In this document: positions 33,422-42,595 of the stretch, in pieces
How the letters are laid out: the number at the start of each line of letters is the position of its first letter
How positions within the stretch are numbered: the first letter of the stretch is position 1
NCBI GenBank assembly: GCA_001587635.1
Contig: LNJE01000005.1
Location: forward strand, 36,913-100,912
Source of the DNA: Methanofastidiosum methylothiophilum
GTDB taxonomy: Archaea > Methanobacteriota_B > Thermococci > Methanofastidiosales > Methanofastidiosaceae
Direction: 5' to 3'
Length of the DNA: 64,000 nt
Notes under the pieces: generated by a model
The model's database searches: none
What the model was told of the DNA's origin: nothing
Seen by the model: only the letters and a program-made list of their open reading frames with translations
Made by a program: the position numbers and the translations under genes

Positions 33422-34615
33422 CTACCCCCGAATCCACCTTAATACTTCATTAAAACTCGGTTTTTTACCATACATCAGTATACCTATTTTAAACATTTTT
33501 GATGCAATTTTTGCAGCTGCAACAAGAGCCACTGAGAGGATTAATATAGAGATTATTATATCAATAAAAGGCACTTCAGATAATAAAACTCTCATCATCA
33601 TTATTGTGGGGATAAAGGGCGGTATCATCCCAAGCACTCTGATAAAATTCATATTTGGATTTTGGACTATGCCGAGGAAAAGTAGTAAAGGTATAAAGAC
33701 GAAAAAGGACACAATGGCAGATATTTGCTGTGAATCTCTGGTACTTGTCGAAATTGATCCGATCATCGCAAATATTGATGAATAGAACAAATACCCTAAA
33801 ACAAAATAAATCATCATCAAAACACCCTTTTCTAGGGAAACTAGTGGTATTTTAAGTAATGAAGTTACGGCGATTATCCCAATCATCCAAATTCCAACTT
33901 GTACTATCCCTAAGCCCCCCAGCCCTAAAATTTTTCCAGATAATAGCTCATTGGAAGAGATTGTGGAAAGTAATACTTCAACCACTTTATTCTCCTTTTC
34001 TTCAATTATGCCGTTTAGTAAATAGCCGCCAGCGTTCATAATTGACATGAAAAGGAATAAAGGCAGGAGATAGTTACCAAAAAATGCAAAAGGAGTTTCT
34101 ATTTCCTCGCCTTTTTTTGTTACAGTAATTCGCTCCATTTCAATTGGATTTTTGACCTTGTCTATTGTTTCTTTAGGAATCCCCTTGTCTAAGAGGAGAT
34201 TTTCTATCACAATATCGGATAGTATCCTCTCAAGATTTATATTGGCTGGTGATAGGGAAGATAATTGAATTTTGGAGTAATAAGAAGCCCTTCCAATCTT
34301 TAAAAAATCTTTTGGGATCACTATATAGCCTGATATACTGTCGTTTTCAAGAAGTTGTCTTGCTTCAACTGCAGTTTTGATTTCTCCTATATTGTAATCA
34401 TGGTATCTTTCTTTGAGAATGGGTAAGACAGCACCAGTTTCATCGACTACACCAAGGATCTCCCTTTCATGGGAGACTGTTTGCATAAAAAGTAAAGGGA
34501 TCACCATTGACATAAACAATATTAGCGGGAGAAGGAATGTTAAAATAATGAACTCTTTTCTTTTGATATTTGTTATAAATTCAGTTACTGCGACAATTTT
34601 TGTTTTAGACGCCAT
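33422..34615 (-). CDS. ABC-2 type transporter permease (NatB-like)
   Basis: 397 residues: an N-terminal helix, a large external domain (about residues 45-170), then five or six helices ending near residue 380. NGIIEEKENKVVEVLLST is the signature loop of ABC-2/NatB permeases. It overlaps the ATPase gene by 11 bases. Exports an unknown substrate, possibly sodium or a small compound. Confidence 0.87.
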   Translation of the reverse strand: MASKTKIVAVTEFITNIKRKEFIILTFLLPLILFMSMVIPLLFMQTVSHEREILGVVDETGAVLPILKERYHDYNIGEIKTAVEARQLLENDSISGYIVIPKDFLKIGRASYYSKIQLSSLSPANINLERILSDIVIENLLLDKGIPKETIDKVKNPIEMERITVTKKGEEIETPFAFFGNYLLPLFLFMSIMNAGGYLLNGIIEEKENKVVEVLLSTISSNELLSGKILGLGGLGIVQVGIWMIGIIAVTSLLKIPLVSLEKGVLMMIYFVLGYLFYSSIFAMIGSISTSTRDSQQISAIVSFFVFIPLLLFLGIVQNPNMNFIRVLGMIPPFIPTIMMMRVLLSEVPFIDIIISILILSVALVAAAKIASKMFKIGILMYGKKPSFNEVLRWIRG

Positions 34616-35504
34616 TTGTCACTACCTCAACGAAAATGCTTTCAAGTGATGATTCAGAAATTTCATATTTTGTTATGTTTCCTCTCTTCATTAGGGTTTC
34701 CAGTAGTTCGTTATAGTTACTGTCTTTTCTTAATTCCATCTCTACTTTATTTCCGTCATAATAGACATTTTCTATCATATCTATGTCATCAAAGTTTAAC
34801 ATCCGATTCTGAAACTCAACAGAGACAAAATTCTTGGAATACTTCTTTTTTACATCTCCAATTGTCCCATCTATTAACTTTGTCCCTTTATCAATTAAAA
34901 ATATATGGTCACACAGTCTTTCCGCTTCATTCATCTGGTGAGTTGAAAATATTATTGTTTTGCCCGATTCTTTCAGTGAATAAATTATTTCCTTCATATT
35001 TCTTGTGTTTATTGGATCAAGACCAACAAACGGCTCATCTAGAATAATGAGATCGGGATTATTTATTAAAGCCACTATAAGTTGGATATTTTGTTGCATG
35101 CCTTTTGAAAGCTCTTCTATCCTACTATTGGCCCTATTTTTAAGGCCAACTTTGTCAAGCCATAAATCTGAGTTTTTTCTAGCCTCTTCTGAACTTAGCC
35201 CTTTCAGCTTGGCAAAGTAGATTAATATATCAGACACTTTATATTTTTTATAAAGCCCTCTTTCTTCAGGTATATATCCGATTCTTTTTTTGCTTTCTTC
35301 AGAGAGTTTTTCTCCAAATACCTTAATGGTGCCCGAATCTGGGGCAATTATCCCCATAATCATTCTAATGGTAGTGGTTTTCCCAGCTCCATTTGGCCCT
35401 AAAAATCCATATATTTTTCCACTTTCGGCTGCTAAAGAAAAATTGTTAACGGCCACCCTTCCATTATATTTTTTTGTGATATTATTTATTTCAATTACTT
35501 TCAT
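34605..35504 (-). CDS. ABC transporter ATP-binding protein (NatA/CcmA-like)
   Basis: 299-residue ATPase with Walker A GPNGAGKTTT (about 37-46), signature LSKGMQQNIQL, Walker B LIILDEPFVGLD and H-loop STHQ. A C-terminal extension of about 90 residues is typical of exporters with NatB permeases. ATG 35504 is chosen over ATG 35507 for better spacing to an AGGT site. Confidence 0.92.
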   Translation of the reverse strand: MKVIEINNITKKYNGRVAVNNFSLAAESGKIYGFLGPNGAGKTTTIRMIMGIIAPDSGTIKVFGEKLSEESKKRIGYIPEERGLYKKYKVSDILIYFAKLKGLSSEEARKNSDLWLDKVGLKNRANSRIEELSKGMQQNIQLIVALINNPDLIILDEPFVGLDPINTRNMKEIIYSLKESGKTIIFSTHQMNEAERLCDHIFLIDKGTKLIDGTIGDVKKKYSKNFVSVEFQNRMLNFDDIDMIENVYYDGNKVEMELRKDSNYNELLETLMKRGNITKYEISESSLESIFVEVVTNGV

Positions 35505-35518
35505 CATACTACCTAATG

Positions 35519-36166
35519 TCAGCGATTAATGATCATGGTCAGATTCTCTGCATCTTCTGGGATTTTTTTCAGTATAGAAATTATACTCTCAAAAGTTTTA
35601 GAGGAACTATCCTCTTCAGTTTCTTTATGGTATCTGATTAAAATTGATTCTGATAAATCAATGACTTCATTTTTCTTTTTAATTATTTTTTTGGAAAATC
35701 TATTTAATTTTTCATCGTCGATATCCTCTATCTTTTTCATCGTGAGATATATTTCTCGGGTAATGTTCTCATCTGTTTCAATTAATTTAACAAAGTCGTT
35801 AATTATGTCGTTAGGGATTTTTTCTTTATTTAAATCTGCCAATAAATCAGAAATTGATTTGGCTTTTAGGCCAATTTCAGCGATAAGTGAAGAAATCTCA
35901 CCATATTTTGCTTCGTTTGGCCCTAACAATGATCCTTTTTGAAGAGTTTTTTCCATCTTGTCTTGGTATTCTTTTGCCTCTTTTTCTAACTCAACTATTA
36001 TTTTGCATTTATCCCCCATTTCAGATATGCACCCTTTTTCCATCAACTTTATTGCCTCTTCAAGAGTTAAAATTGCATCCTTTACGCACTTTATTTGATT
36101 GTTAAAATTATGAATGTAATCTTTAGAAGTAGTATTATTGAATATCTTCAGTTTAAAACTAACCAT
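35519..36166 (-). CDS. DUF47/PhoU-like protein
   Basis: 215-residue all-helical protein resembling the DUF47 phosphate-transport-regulator family: a helical EKEAKEYQDKMEK segment and a second half with IDLSESILIRYHKE. No phosphate transporter is beside it; instead an ABC exporter follows after 14 bases, so it may regulate or pair with that exporter. Confidence 0.7.
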   Translation of the reverse strand: MVSFKLKIFNNTTSKDYIHNFNNQIKCVKDAILTLEEAIKLMEKGCISEMGDKCKIIVELEKEAKEYQDKMEKTLQKGSLLGPNEAKYGEISSLIAEIGLKAKSISDLLADLNKEKIPNDIINDFVKLIETDENITREIYLTMKKIEDIDDEKLNRFSKKIIKKKNEVIDLSESILIRYHKETEEDSSSKTFESIISILKKIPEDAENLTMIINR

Positions 36167-36253
36167 TTAACTCACCTCAACCACTTAAACACTCTTTTTT
36201 ATTCAGTTACATTTATAATTTTATTTAATTTTTATGGTATCTTATGTGGTATA

Positions 36254-36841
36254 ATGAATATTATAGAATTTAAAGTTGCACATGATGAGAGGGTTTACCC
36301 CCCTTCCGAGGACTCATATTTATTGATAGAATCAATAAATCCCGAAACGTCCGATAATGCTCTTGAAATAGGTGTTGGAAGCGGCATTATTTCCCTTCAT
36401 CTTGCTAAAGAAATAGAAAATGTGTATGGTTGTGACATAAATCCTTTTTCTCTCATTCTAGCCAAACAAAATGCAATAGCTAATTCCATAGAGAATGTAC
36501 ATTTCTTTTCCTCTGATTTGTTTTCTTCAATTAAACTGGGAGCCTTATTTGACATTATTGTCTTTAATCCTCCATATCTGCCTGTCGATTCACCACCTAA
36601 AGCCTTGATTGATTTATCTTACCATGGCGGTATTGACGGAGGGGACCATATACGGTCATTTTTGAATGACTTTGGTCAATTTCTTTCTAAATCAGGGAAG
36701 GCATATTTATTGCAATCCTCTCTTTACCCATTAGAAAATACGATTGATTTCTTAGAAAAGAAGAAATTTAGATATAGTATCAAAAACTGTTTAAAACTGG
36801 ATTTTGAAACATTGCATGTTTTTGAAATCAGATTCCTCTAA
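36254..36841 (+). CDS. HemK/Mtq2-like N5-glutamine methyltransferase
   Basis: 195-residue SAM-dependent methyltransferase. It has the start VYPPSEDSYLLIES, SAM motif LEIGVGSGIIS (about 37-47) and catalytic FNPPYLP (about 104-110), the NPPY signature of HemK/PrmC and of archaeal/eukaryotic Mtq2, which methylates release factor aRF1. Length and lack of an N-terminal domain favour the Mtq2 type. ATG 36254 is chosen from the family start. Overlaps the convergent DUF123 gene by 51 bases. Confidence 0.85.
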   Translation: MNIIEFKVAHDERVYPPSEDSYLLIESINPETSDNALEIGVGSGIISLHLAKEIENVYGCDINPFSLILAKQNAIANSIENVHFFSSDLFSSIKLGALFDIIVFNPPYLPVDSPPKALIDLSYHGGIDGGDHIRSFLNDFGQFLSKSGKAYLLQSSLYPLENTIDFLEKKKFRYSIKNCLKLDFETLHVFEIRFL

Positions 36842-37252
36842 AATCAGATATTTTAAATTTAATCTTTGATAGATGTCGCTTATTTCTGGATTCTCACTAA
36901 AATAAATAAGATGGGAAGGACATCCCTCCTTGCAATCAGAAGACCCAAATCCCCTCACAAGAACTTCCGCATTCTTGGAATTAGATAAAGATTTAGATAC
37001 TTCGTGCTCATAGTTTTTCTCTACTTCAGATAAAAAAATTTTAATTATCTTGGCATTATCGAGTAGGTAATCAATATGCCATCTTTTATTTTTATTTTTT
37101 TTCAAGTGGTACTTAACCCTTCCAAATCCACCAAGTGCACTACCACTATATACATAATACCCTTTTTTAAAAAGAAATTTGCCAAGTTTTCCAATCTCAA
37201 TATGTTGATCATTTTCAAGTTTCAATATCAAGGAATAAGTACCTTTACCCAT
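36791..37252 (-). CDS. DUF123 (GIY-YIG-like) protein
   Basis: 153 residues with KKGYYVYSGSALGGFGRVKYHLKK and RWHIDYLL, then Cys/His in SSDCKEGCPSHLIYF, the pattern of DUF123, a GIY-YIG-related family sometimes fused to endonuclease III. A nucleic-acid nicking role is plausible but unproven. The last 17 codons overlap the methyltransferase gene on the other strand. Confidence 0.82.
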   Translation of the reverse strand: MGKGTYSLILKLENDQHIEIGKLGKFLFKKGYYVYSGSALGGFGRVKYHLKKNKNKRWHIDYLLDNAKIIKIFLSEVEKNYEHEVSKSLSNSKNAEVLVRGFGSSDCKEGCPSHLIYFSENPEISDIYQRLNLKYLILEESDFKNMQCFKIQF

Positions 37253-37255
37253 TAA

Positions 37256-37849
37256 CTACAAGGTGGAATATTTCTCTATAAATTTATCCTTAAGTGAAAG
37301 CCACTCATTTAGCTTCTCAGGTATTGTATCGATATAAAATATTATTTTATCCCCGGCAGTCTCTTTAATAAAATTAATTTTTGATTCATTTAAGATCTCT
37401 TCTACAACTTTATCCCTATACATCCGATCATATCTCTTTATCCATTCAGGTAGTTTCTCTGCGTATATTCTATCCATGAACTGAATGTCAATTCTGGAAG
37501 AATAAACTATTATCTTTTGACCCTTTCTCTCTAAAGATTTAATTTTTATGATATCTAAAGCCTCACTTAAAAAAAGACCTCTTTCTTCCCAAGAATATAG
37601 TTTTGCTCCATCTAATTCTCCATTAATTCGGTAATTTTTATCAAAATAGTTAAATAATGCGACTAGCTGTTTTGGATCTTTTATTGTTAGTTCATTTGCT
37701 TCAATATTTTTATTGTATATAAAACCAAATTTCTTCATATCTCTCAAGTATTCTTTGAATTTTTCAGGTATTAACTTAGTTGCAGGTTTAATTACTATTT
37801 TTACATTATTATTTTCGATATAACTGTATACCTGTATCTTCAAATGCAC
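37256..37849 (-). CDS. Hypothetical protein, 197 aa
   Basis: Soluble, alpha/beta, with repeated Lys/Ile/Tyr patterns and no Cys. No family recognised. It ends 3 bases before the DUF123 start, so they are probably cotranscribed. TATA-like AAATTTATATACTC occurs on its strand near 37875. Confidence 0.6.
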   Translation of the reverse strand: MHLKIQVYSYIENNNVKIVIKPATKLIPEKFKEYLRDMKKFGFIYNKNIEANELTIKDPKQLVALFNYFDKNYRINGELDGAKLYSWEERGLFLSEALDIIKIKSLERKGQKIIVYSSRIDIQFMDRIYAEKLPEWIKRYDRMYRDKVVEEILNESKINFIKETAGDKIIFYIDTIPEKLNEWLSLKDKFIEKYSTL

Positions 37850-37967
37850 ACCAGATATATAAATCAGGTTTAGAGTATATAAATTTATATATCAAAATCT
37901 TTTATATTTGTCAATAGCTGTTAGATAATTAAAATGATAAGATTTATTAATGAATCAACTTCTTCTA

Positions 37968-37990
37968 TTTCAAAATACAGAATTTTGAAA
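37968..37990. promoter_or_regulatory. Perfect 9-bp inverted repeat upstream of the small DNA-binding-like gene
   Basis: TTTCAAAAT (37968-37976) and ATTTTGAAA (37982-37990) with a 5-base spacer, 17 bases before the TTG start at 38007. Likely an operator. Confidence 0.45.
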
Positions 37991-38006
37991 TGCAGGGGGT
38001 TAAATA

Positions 38007-38297
38007 TTGGATATAGAAACCCAATTATCAAAGAAATATGGTATTTCTAAAGAAGATTTGATAAGAGCTATCGAAAGAGAAATTAAGCTTATGGAATCCA
38101 AGGGTAGTGGCGGGAGGAAGAATAGAGTTAAACTTGTAGAAACTGAATTTGTTAAAAGACATTTTGTTAGTCCAAAAAATGCAGAAAGATTCCTCAAAGA
38201 AGCGAAAAAACGTATATCTAATACTTCTTTTTGGAGATTACGAAAAAATCTTGAGAAAAGAGGTATATTAATTGACCCTGATGGAAATCTAATTTGA
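38007..38297 (+). CDS. Small basic protein, probable DNA-binding, 96 aa
   Basis: A basic helical protein with TTG start preceded by AGGGGGT. It starts with a helical KKYGISKEDLIRAIEREI, a Gly/Lys/Arg turn, and ends with a helix-turn-helix-like segment (SNTSFWRLRKNLEKRGIL) and a short wing. Family not recognised. It lies upstream of the ParA operon and behind a palindromic site, as an autoregulated plasmid control protein would. Confidence 0.5.
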   Translation: MDIETQLSKKYGISKEDLIRAIEREIKLMESKGSGGRKNRVKLVETEFVKRHFVSPKNAERFLKEAKKRISNTSFWRLRKNLEKRGILIDPDGNLI

Positions 38298-38508
38298 TGA
38301 ATTATTAATTATTACTTAATATATAATAGTTATTAACTAATAAATGTTTACTTTTGTTTATATACTCCATTAGATCCTGTTTTTTGACTAATTAACCCAC
38401 TCTAAATGATGAAAAATTCCCTTTCTACGGGCCAAAGATTTATAAAGAATGTTAATAATTATTAATTAATACATATCAATTAATAAATAATAACTAATAG
38501 GTGGTATC
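38298..38508. repeat. A+T-rich repeat region upstream of parA (possible partition site/iterons)
   Basis: Contains ATTATTAATTATTA-type words, TTATTAACTAATAAA (near 38331) and AATAATAACTAATAGG (near 38485) as related direct copies, and ATTAATTAATACATA (near 38464), which reappears inverted after the operon. Such clusters are typical of centromere sites of ParA systems. Confidence 0.45.
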
Positions 38509-39252
38509 TTGGAAACTATTGCTATATATAATCAGAAAGGCGGTACAGGAAAAACTACTACAACAATTAATTTAGGGCATGCACTTGCCCTTACTGGCAA
38601 AAAGGTATTGATTATAGATATAGACGATCAAGGAAATGATGCAGAGTGTCTTGGGGTAAAATTTACCAAAAGTATTTACCATCTCTTAAAAGACACAGCC
38701 CCTTTTGAAGAGTGTATTGTAAACGCTAGAAAAAATCTAGATTTGCTACCATCGGATGAAACTATTTCACAAGTGGCGTTAGAAATGGTAGGATGGAGAA
38801 ATAGAGAAAACGCATTAAAAAAGCGCCTTGAAGGCATTAACTATGATTATGTACTGATTGACTGCCAGACAGGCTTAGGAATCCTAAATGAAAACGCCCT
38901 TAATTTTTGCCAAAAATTAATCGTACCGGTGTCAATGGAGTATTTATCAGTAAAAGGCCTTTTTAAAGTAGACAAACTTGTTTATGACCTGAAGGAAGAT
39001 TTCCAAAAGGATTTAGTGATAAATCTTATTGTTCCAACGTTTGTTGATGAGAGGGTAAAAAGAACTAAAGAATATGTTGAATTTTTTGAGAGTATGGATC
39101 ATTTTAAAGGCATAATAAGCCCTTATATAAGGATAGATACCAAATTATCTGAAAGTTTTGCACATGGAAAAACAATATTTGAGTATGCATTAAACTCAAG
39201 AGGGGCCTATGACTATATACAATTATGTAAAAGGGTATTGGAGGGAATTTAA
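38509..39252 (+). CDS. parA: ParA-family partition ATPase
   Basis: 247-residue Walker-type ATPase with deviant Walker A NQKGGTGKTTTTIN (residues 7-20), Walker A-prime and B regions (IDIDDQGND, YVLIDCQTGLG). It segregates low-copy DNA. TTG start after AGGTGGT. Coupled through TAATG to the RHH protein. Confidence 0.9.
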   Translation: METIAIYNQKGGTGKTTTTINLGHALALTGKKVLIIDIDDQGNDAECLGVKFTKSIYHLLKDTAPFEECIVNARKNLDLLPSDETISQVALEMVGWRNRENALKKRLEGINYDYVLIDCQTGLGILNENALNFCQKLIVPVSMEYLSVKGLFKVDKLVYDLKEDFQKDLVINLIVPTFVDERVKRTKEYVEFFESMDHFKGIISPYIRIDTKLSESFAHGKTIFEYALNSRGAYDYIQLCKRVLEGI

Positions 39253-39599
39253 TGGCTTTAACTAATGGTTTAAAGAATGATTTGGAGAAAGAAATACAGA
39301 GAAGGGTAGTTCTTACACAAGAAGAAATCGACCATGAAAAGGAAAAAAAAGAAATAATGACACAACGTTTTACCCATAATGAAGTAGAAAAACTTCAATA
39401 TAAAAAGAAAAAGGTAATCAAGAGTTTTTCTCTTGACGAAGAACTAGTAAATGCTCTTGATACCTTAATAAAGGATAAATTGGGAATCCCAAGATCAATC
39501 AAAATATCCTTGAATACTGGTGAGAGAAGCTCAACTGTTGAGGAAGCAATAAAGGAATATATAGATAAAAGGAACCCAACTTTATTAAATAATATTTAA
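39252..39599 (+). CDS. RHH-type centromere-binding partner of ParA
   Basis: 115 residues: a charged N-terminal arm, then a ribbon-helix-helix-like C-terminus with KSFSLDEELVNALDTLI, an insert with two serine-rich turns, and STVEEAIKEYIDKR. In ParA operons such small proteins bind the centromere repeats and stimulate ParA. Directly coupled to parA. Confidence 0.72.
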   Translation: MALTNGLKNDLEKEIQRRVVLTQEEIDHEKEKKEIMTQRFTHNEVEKLQYKKKKVIKSFSLDEELVNALDTLIKDKLGIPRSIKISLNTGERSSTVEEAIKEYIDKRNPTLLNNI

Positions 39600-39640
39600 T
39601 ATGTATCAGTTATTAATTATTATGTATTAATTAATAGCTA
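39600..39640. repeat. A+T-rich inverted copy after the par operon
   Basis: Contains TATGTATTAATTAATA (near 39619), the exact inverse of a 16-base word upstream of parA, with AGTTATTAATTATTA beside it. Confidence 0.45.
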
Positions 39641-41257
39641 TTAGATGTTTAGCCTAGCTACCCTTTCCTTCTCAGAAATTATTTTTCCTGAATTTTCATC
39701 GATGCATTGCACAGTTCCATCTATAATCGCTGTTTTAATATCCCCTTTTCCGGGATTAAATCCTTTCAAGTTCTCAGCATCCAATAGGCCAGTTTTTACC
39801 GCCATGTAGAGGGTATTTGGATCAGTCAAGGGGTCTATGTTGTCGCCAAGTGAATTTATCGTTTCTAATAACACTCTAACATCTTTTATTATTTCTTCTT
39901 TTCTCTTAATGATTTTTTTATTTTCTCCAATAGCAGGTAAACCTTTTAGACAATTTTTAACTACACCTTTTGCAATCTTTGAGCTTTCGATTACTACTTT
40001 TGGTGTTGCAACATTATATGCTTCGGAATAACCAACAACGTGAATTATATGGGGCAATAAATACATTCCAATTGTAATTGAAGAAGCAAGCTCCCCTTTT
40101 GCAATATCTTCATCTACGGAAAGAGAAGCAAGACCAGTCCTTATCATCCTTAAGATAGTAAAAGTATCATCTGATAATTCAGATATCAATTCTAATTTAG
40201 CAAGCATTTTAGCAATATCCATCTCAGGGGAGATTTCAGGTGGTACATTCATCATGAACTGTTGAATATAGTATTTAACTCCTAATTTTTTTGCATTGTA
40301 GGTAGCAATGTAAGCAGATACAACTTCAATTGGATCGGTAGTTTTTCTAAGGGCCCATTGGTGGGAATCATTAATTTCGATTGGTATTTCGTTTTCTGCA
40401 TGCCATTTTATAGCTCTTTGATTTTCAATGATTGCATTCATTAAATTTCTTTTTGACCTGCCATCAAGTTCTGAATACCAAAAAAGAGGTATGGCCCCCC
40501 AAGCATTATTAATTGTATCCTTTAACATATTCCCCCATTCAATCAAATCATTTGTGCCAGCATAACATCTCAAGAGAGGGAAATTACCAATCCTTGAAGA
40601 GGTATATATCGTCTCTAAATCTTCTTTTTTTCTAAGGGGTACGCCCCCTCCACCTTCAAATTCATTGCAGATATTATCTTGATTGAAAAAGCACTCTTGA
40701 GCAATTTGATCTGGGCCTATTGATATAATATCCACATAGCAACTCTTAGCAATTTCTTCGACACCTTTGATTGTTTTTTCAAGAGAAGGGAGGCCAAAAT
40801 GATGCCTTATTAGTGGAATTGGGTAATATTTTTCTATTCTTTCATATAGAGTATTTGGGTAGTCAATTGCCGTTAACTTTTTTTTCCTTTGAAATATTTT
40901 ATCAACGATTTCATCCTCAGACTCTGTTCCTCTGAATACACCTGTAAATAATCCAGTTTTTTCAGCAAGTTCGCATACAGCAGGTGTCCCACCAAAGAAA
41001 AATTTTGAATCAATATGATTTTCACGAATTGAGTTATTCAACTTAGTGAACAAGAGTAGAGCATTTTCAGGCTCAAGTCTATAGCTAAGACCTACAATAT
41101 CAGGCTTTTTATCAAGAATAATTTTAATTAGTTTATCAATATCGATACATACACCAATAAACTCTGTGCCAATACCATTTTTATTCAACAAATTTTCAAA
41201 ATTTTTAATTCCTTGGACGTGGATGCAATTACCTATTGTTGCTAAAATAGCATTCAT
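39641..41257 (-). CDS. B12-binding mutase-like protein (glutamate-mutase-epsilon-like barrel)
   Basis: 538 residues. The N-terminal domain (1-130) is a cobalamin-binding Rossmann fold: CIHVQG at about 12-17 keeps the axial-ligand His and Gly of DxHxxG, with Cys in place of Asp; GLSYR and a later FFGG strand follow. Residues about 150-420 form a TIM-barrel-like part (EGGGGVPLRKKEDLE, INDSHQWALRKTTDP) resembling glutamate mutase epsilon. It overlaps the opine-type dehydrogenase by 4 bases. Inference: an adenosylcobalamin-dependent rearrangement of an amino acid or related acid. Exact substrate unknown. Confidence 0.65.
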   Translation of the reverse strand: MNAILATIGNCIHVQGIKNFENLLNKNGIGTEFIGVCIDIDKLIKIILDKKPDIVGLSYRLEPENALLLFTKLNNSIRENHIDSKFFFGGTPAVCELAEKTGLFTGVFRGTESEDEIVDKIFQRKKKLTAIDYPNTLYERIEKYYPIPLIRHHFGLPSLEKTIKGVEEIAKSCYVDIISIGPDQIAQECFFNQDNICNEFEGGGGVPLRKKEDLETIYTSSRIGNFPLLRCYAGTNDLIEWGNMLKDTINNAWGAIPLFWYSELDGRSKRNLMNAIIENQRAIKWHAENEIPIEINDSHQWALRKTTDPIEVVSAYIATYNAKKLGVKYYIQQFMMNVPPEISPEMDIAKMLAKLELISELSDDTFTILRMIRTGLASLSVDEDIAKGELASSITIGMYLLPHIIHVVGYSEAYNVATPKVVIESSKIAKGVVKNCLKGLPAIGENKKIIKRKEEIIKDVRVLLETINSLGDNIDPLTDPNTLYMAVKTGLLDAENLKGFNPGKGDIKTAIIDGTVQCIDENSGKIISEKERVARLNI

Positions 41258-42399
41258 ACAATCTCTCCGGCTACAAGTCGCCTTATTAATTTTAGATCAA
41301 AATTTTTAATTCCCATATCTTCTACAGTTCTGCCTTCAGACCAAAAGTTCCTTTCTTGTTGGCAACATGCTATATTAATAATAGAATCAATGTATTTAGT
41401 ATCTATGCCAAACTTGTGACCTAGTGACGACATTGGAACAAGGCTCATTGGAACATCTTCTAGGATATACCTATGGTGGGTAGTGGAAGGCGCCATGATA
41501 CCTTTATATGCTGATGTAGTTTGAACAGCTTCATAAAGATCTGAGCCTGTGGATCCATAAGAGAAGTAGAGCCAATCCTTCAAGGATGGCACCCTTATAC
41601 CCACAGCTTCTGCAATTTTAATTCTTTCCATATCTATATATTCTAAAACTTTAGCAACACCTGGAGATATTCCTTCAAGATAATATTCAAAGTTGCCGTG
41701 ATCTGATTCCACCCATCCAGTATTTAATAACATGACACAAGGGTGGAACATGACTGCAATATTTCCTAAGCTTGTGTGAAGTACGTCAGATGCAGGAGTA
41801 AATTGTTGAAAGGCGATCCTTAATTTATTTATTAATTCAGGATTTTTATATGATCTAACGGCTGAAACTGGAACTGATCTTTTTATATCAAATATTTTTA
41901 CTTTATGGACCCCTAATTTTCTAGCAACAAACAGAAATGTTTGTGCTTCAGCAAAAATAATGTCCTCCCTTATTTTCCCTTCTTTTCTAAAGATATTGTA
42001 AAGCTCTAATGCGCCACCTGTTCTGCCTGGATTTAAAACAATAGTTTGACCAGGCTTAACATATTTTACAAGTTTTTGTCCTATTTCCTTATGACCATTT
42101 GCAGGTATGGCCACCATTATAATATCAACATTTTCTATGGATTTTTTAAAATCCACATCAATTTTATTTAATTCCCCAAATCCTTTTAGTTTACCTTCAA
42201 CTTCAATACCTCTTGCCGCAGCCAAGGCTTCCATTTTATCTTTGTCCCTAGTCCAAATATTAACTGAAAAATCATGAAGCGCTAGATACCCGGCCATTGC
42301 AAGACCACCGTTACCAGCGCCAATTACGCAAAAAGAAGGTTTGTCTCCTGTAGCATGTTTTTTGTTTCCAGTTATTTCATCTCTTAATTTATCAGCCAT
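41254..42399 (-). CDS. Octopine/nopaline-type NAD(P) dehydrogenase
   Basis: 381 residues. An N-terminal Rossmann domain with VIGAGNGGLAMAGYLA (about 24-39) and VAIPANGHKEIG, then the all-helical opine-dehydrogenase C-domain with HPCVMLLNTGWVES. ATG 42399 is preferred because AGGTG lies 6 bases upstream. Coupled to the B12 protein, so the two likely catalyse consecutive steps. Opine dehydrogenases reductively join an amino acid and a 2-oxo acid, but the substrate here is not known. Confidence 0.78.
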   Translation of the reverse strand: MADKLRDEITGNKKHATGDKPSFCVIGAGNGGLAMAGYLALHDFSVNIWTRDKDKMEALAAARGIEVEGKLKGFGELNKIDVDFKKSIENVDIIMVAIPANGHKEIGQKLVKYVKPGQTIVLNPGRTGGALELYNIFRKEGKIREDIIFAEAQTFLFVARKLGVHKVKIFDIKRSVPVSAVRSYKNPELINKLRIAFQQFTPASDVLHTSLGNIAVMFHPCVMLLNTGWVESDHGNFEYYLEGISPGVAKVLEYIDMERIKIAEAVGIRVPSLKDWLYFSYGSTGSDLYEAVQTTSAYKGIMAPSTTHHRYILEDVPMSLVPMSSLGHKFGIDTKYIDSIINIACCQQERNFWSEGRTVEDMGIKNFDLKLIRRLVAGEIV

Positions 42400-42482
42400 C
42401 AAAAACACCTCGAGAGTTACCTCTAGTCTAGATAAAAAATAGAATCCTTTATTGATTAGAGGGTATTAATTTATATATTTAA

Positions 42483-42557
42483 TGGGACCGCCGAGATTTG
42501 AACTCAGGTTTCTGGCTCCCGAAGCCAAAAGGATGGGCCAAGCTACCCCACGGTCCC
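42483..42557 (-). tRNA. tRNA-Pro (anticodon CGG)
   Basis: Minus-strand cloverleaf: acceptor GGGACCG pairs with CGGTCCC, discriminator A at 42483. Anticodon stem TTGGC/GCCAG encloses TTCGGGA, anticodon CGG. T-loop TTCAAAT. It lies between the dehydrogenase gene and hxlB on the same strand. Confidence 0.94.
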
Positions 42558-42595
42558 TCAATTAAACTAAAAAAATATATTATTAAGTATTTCGT

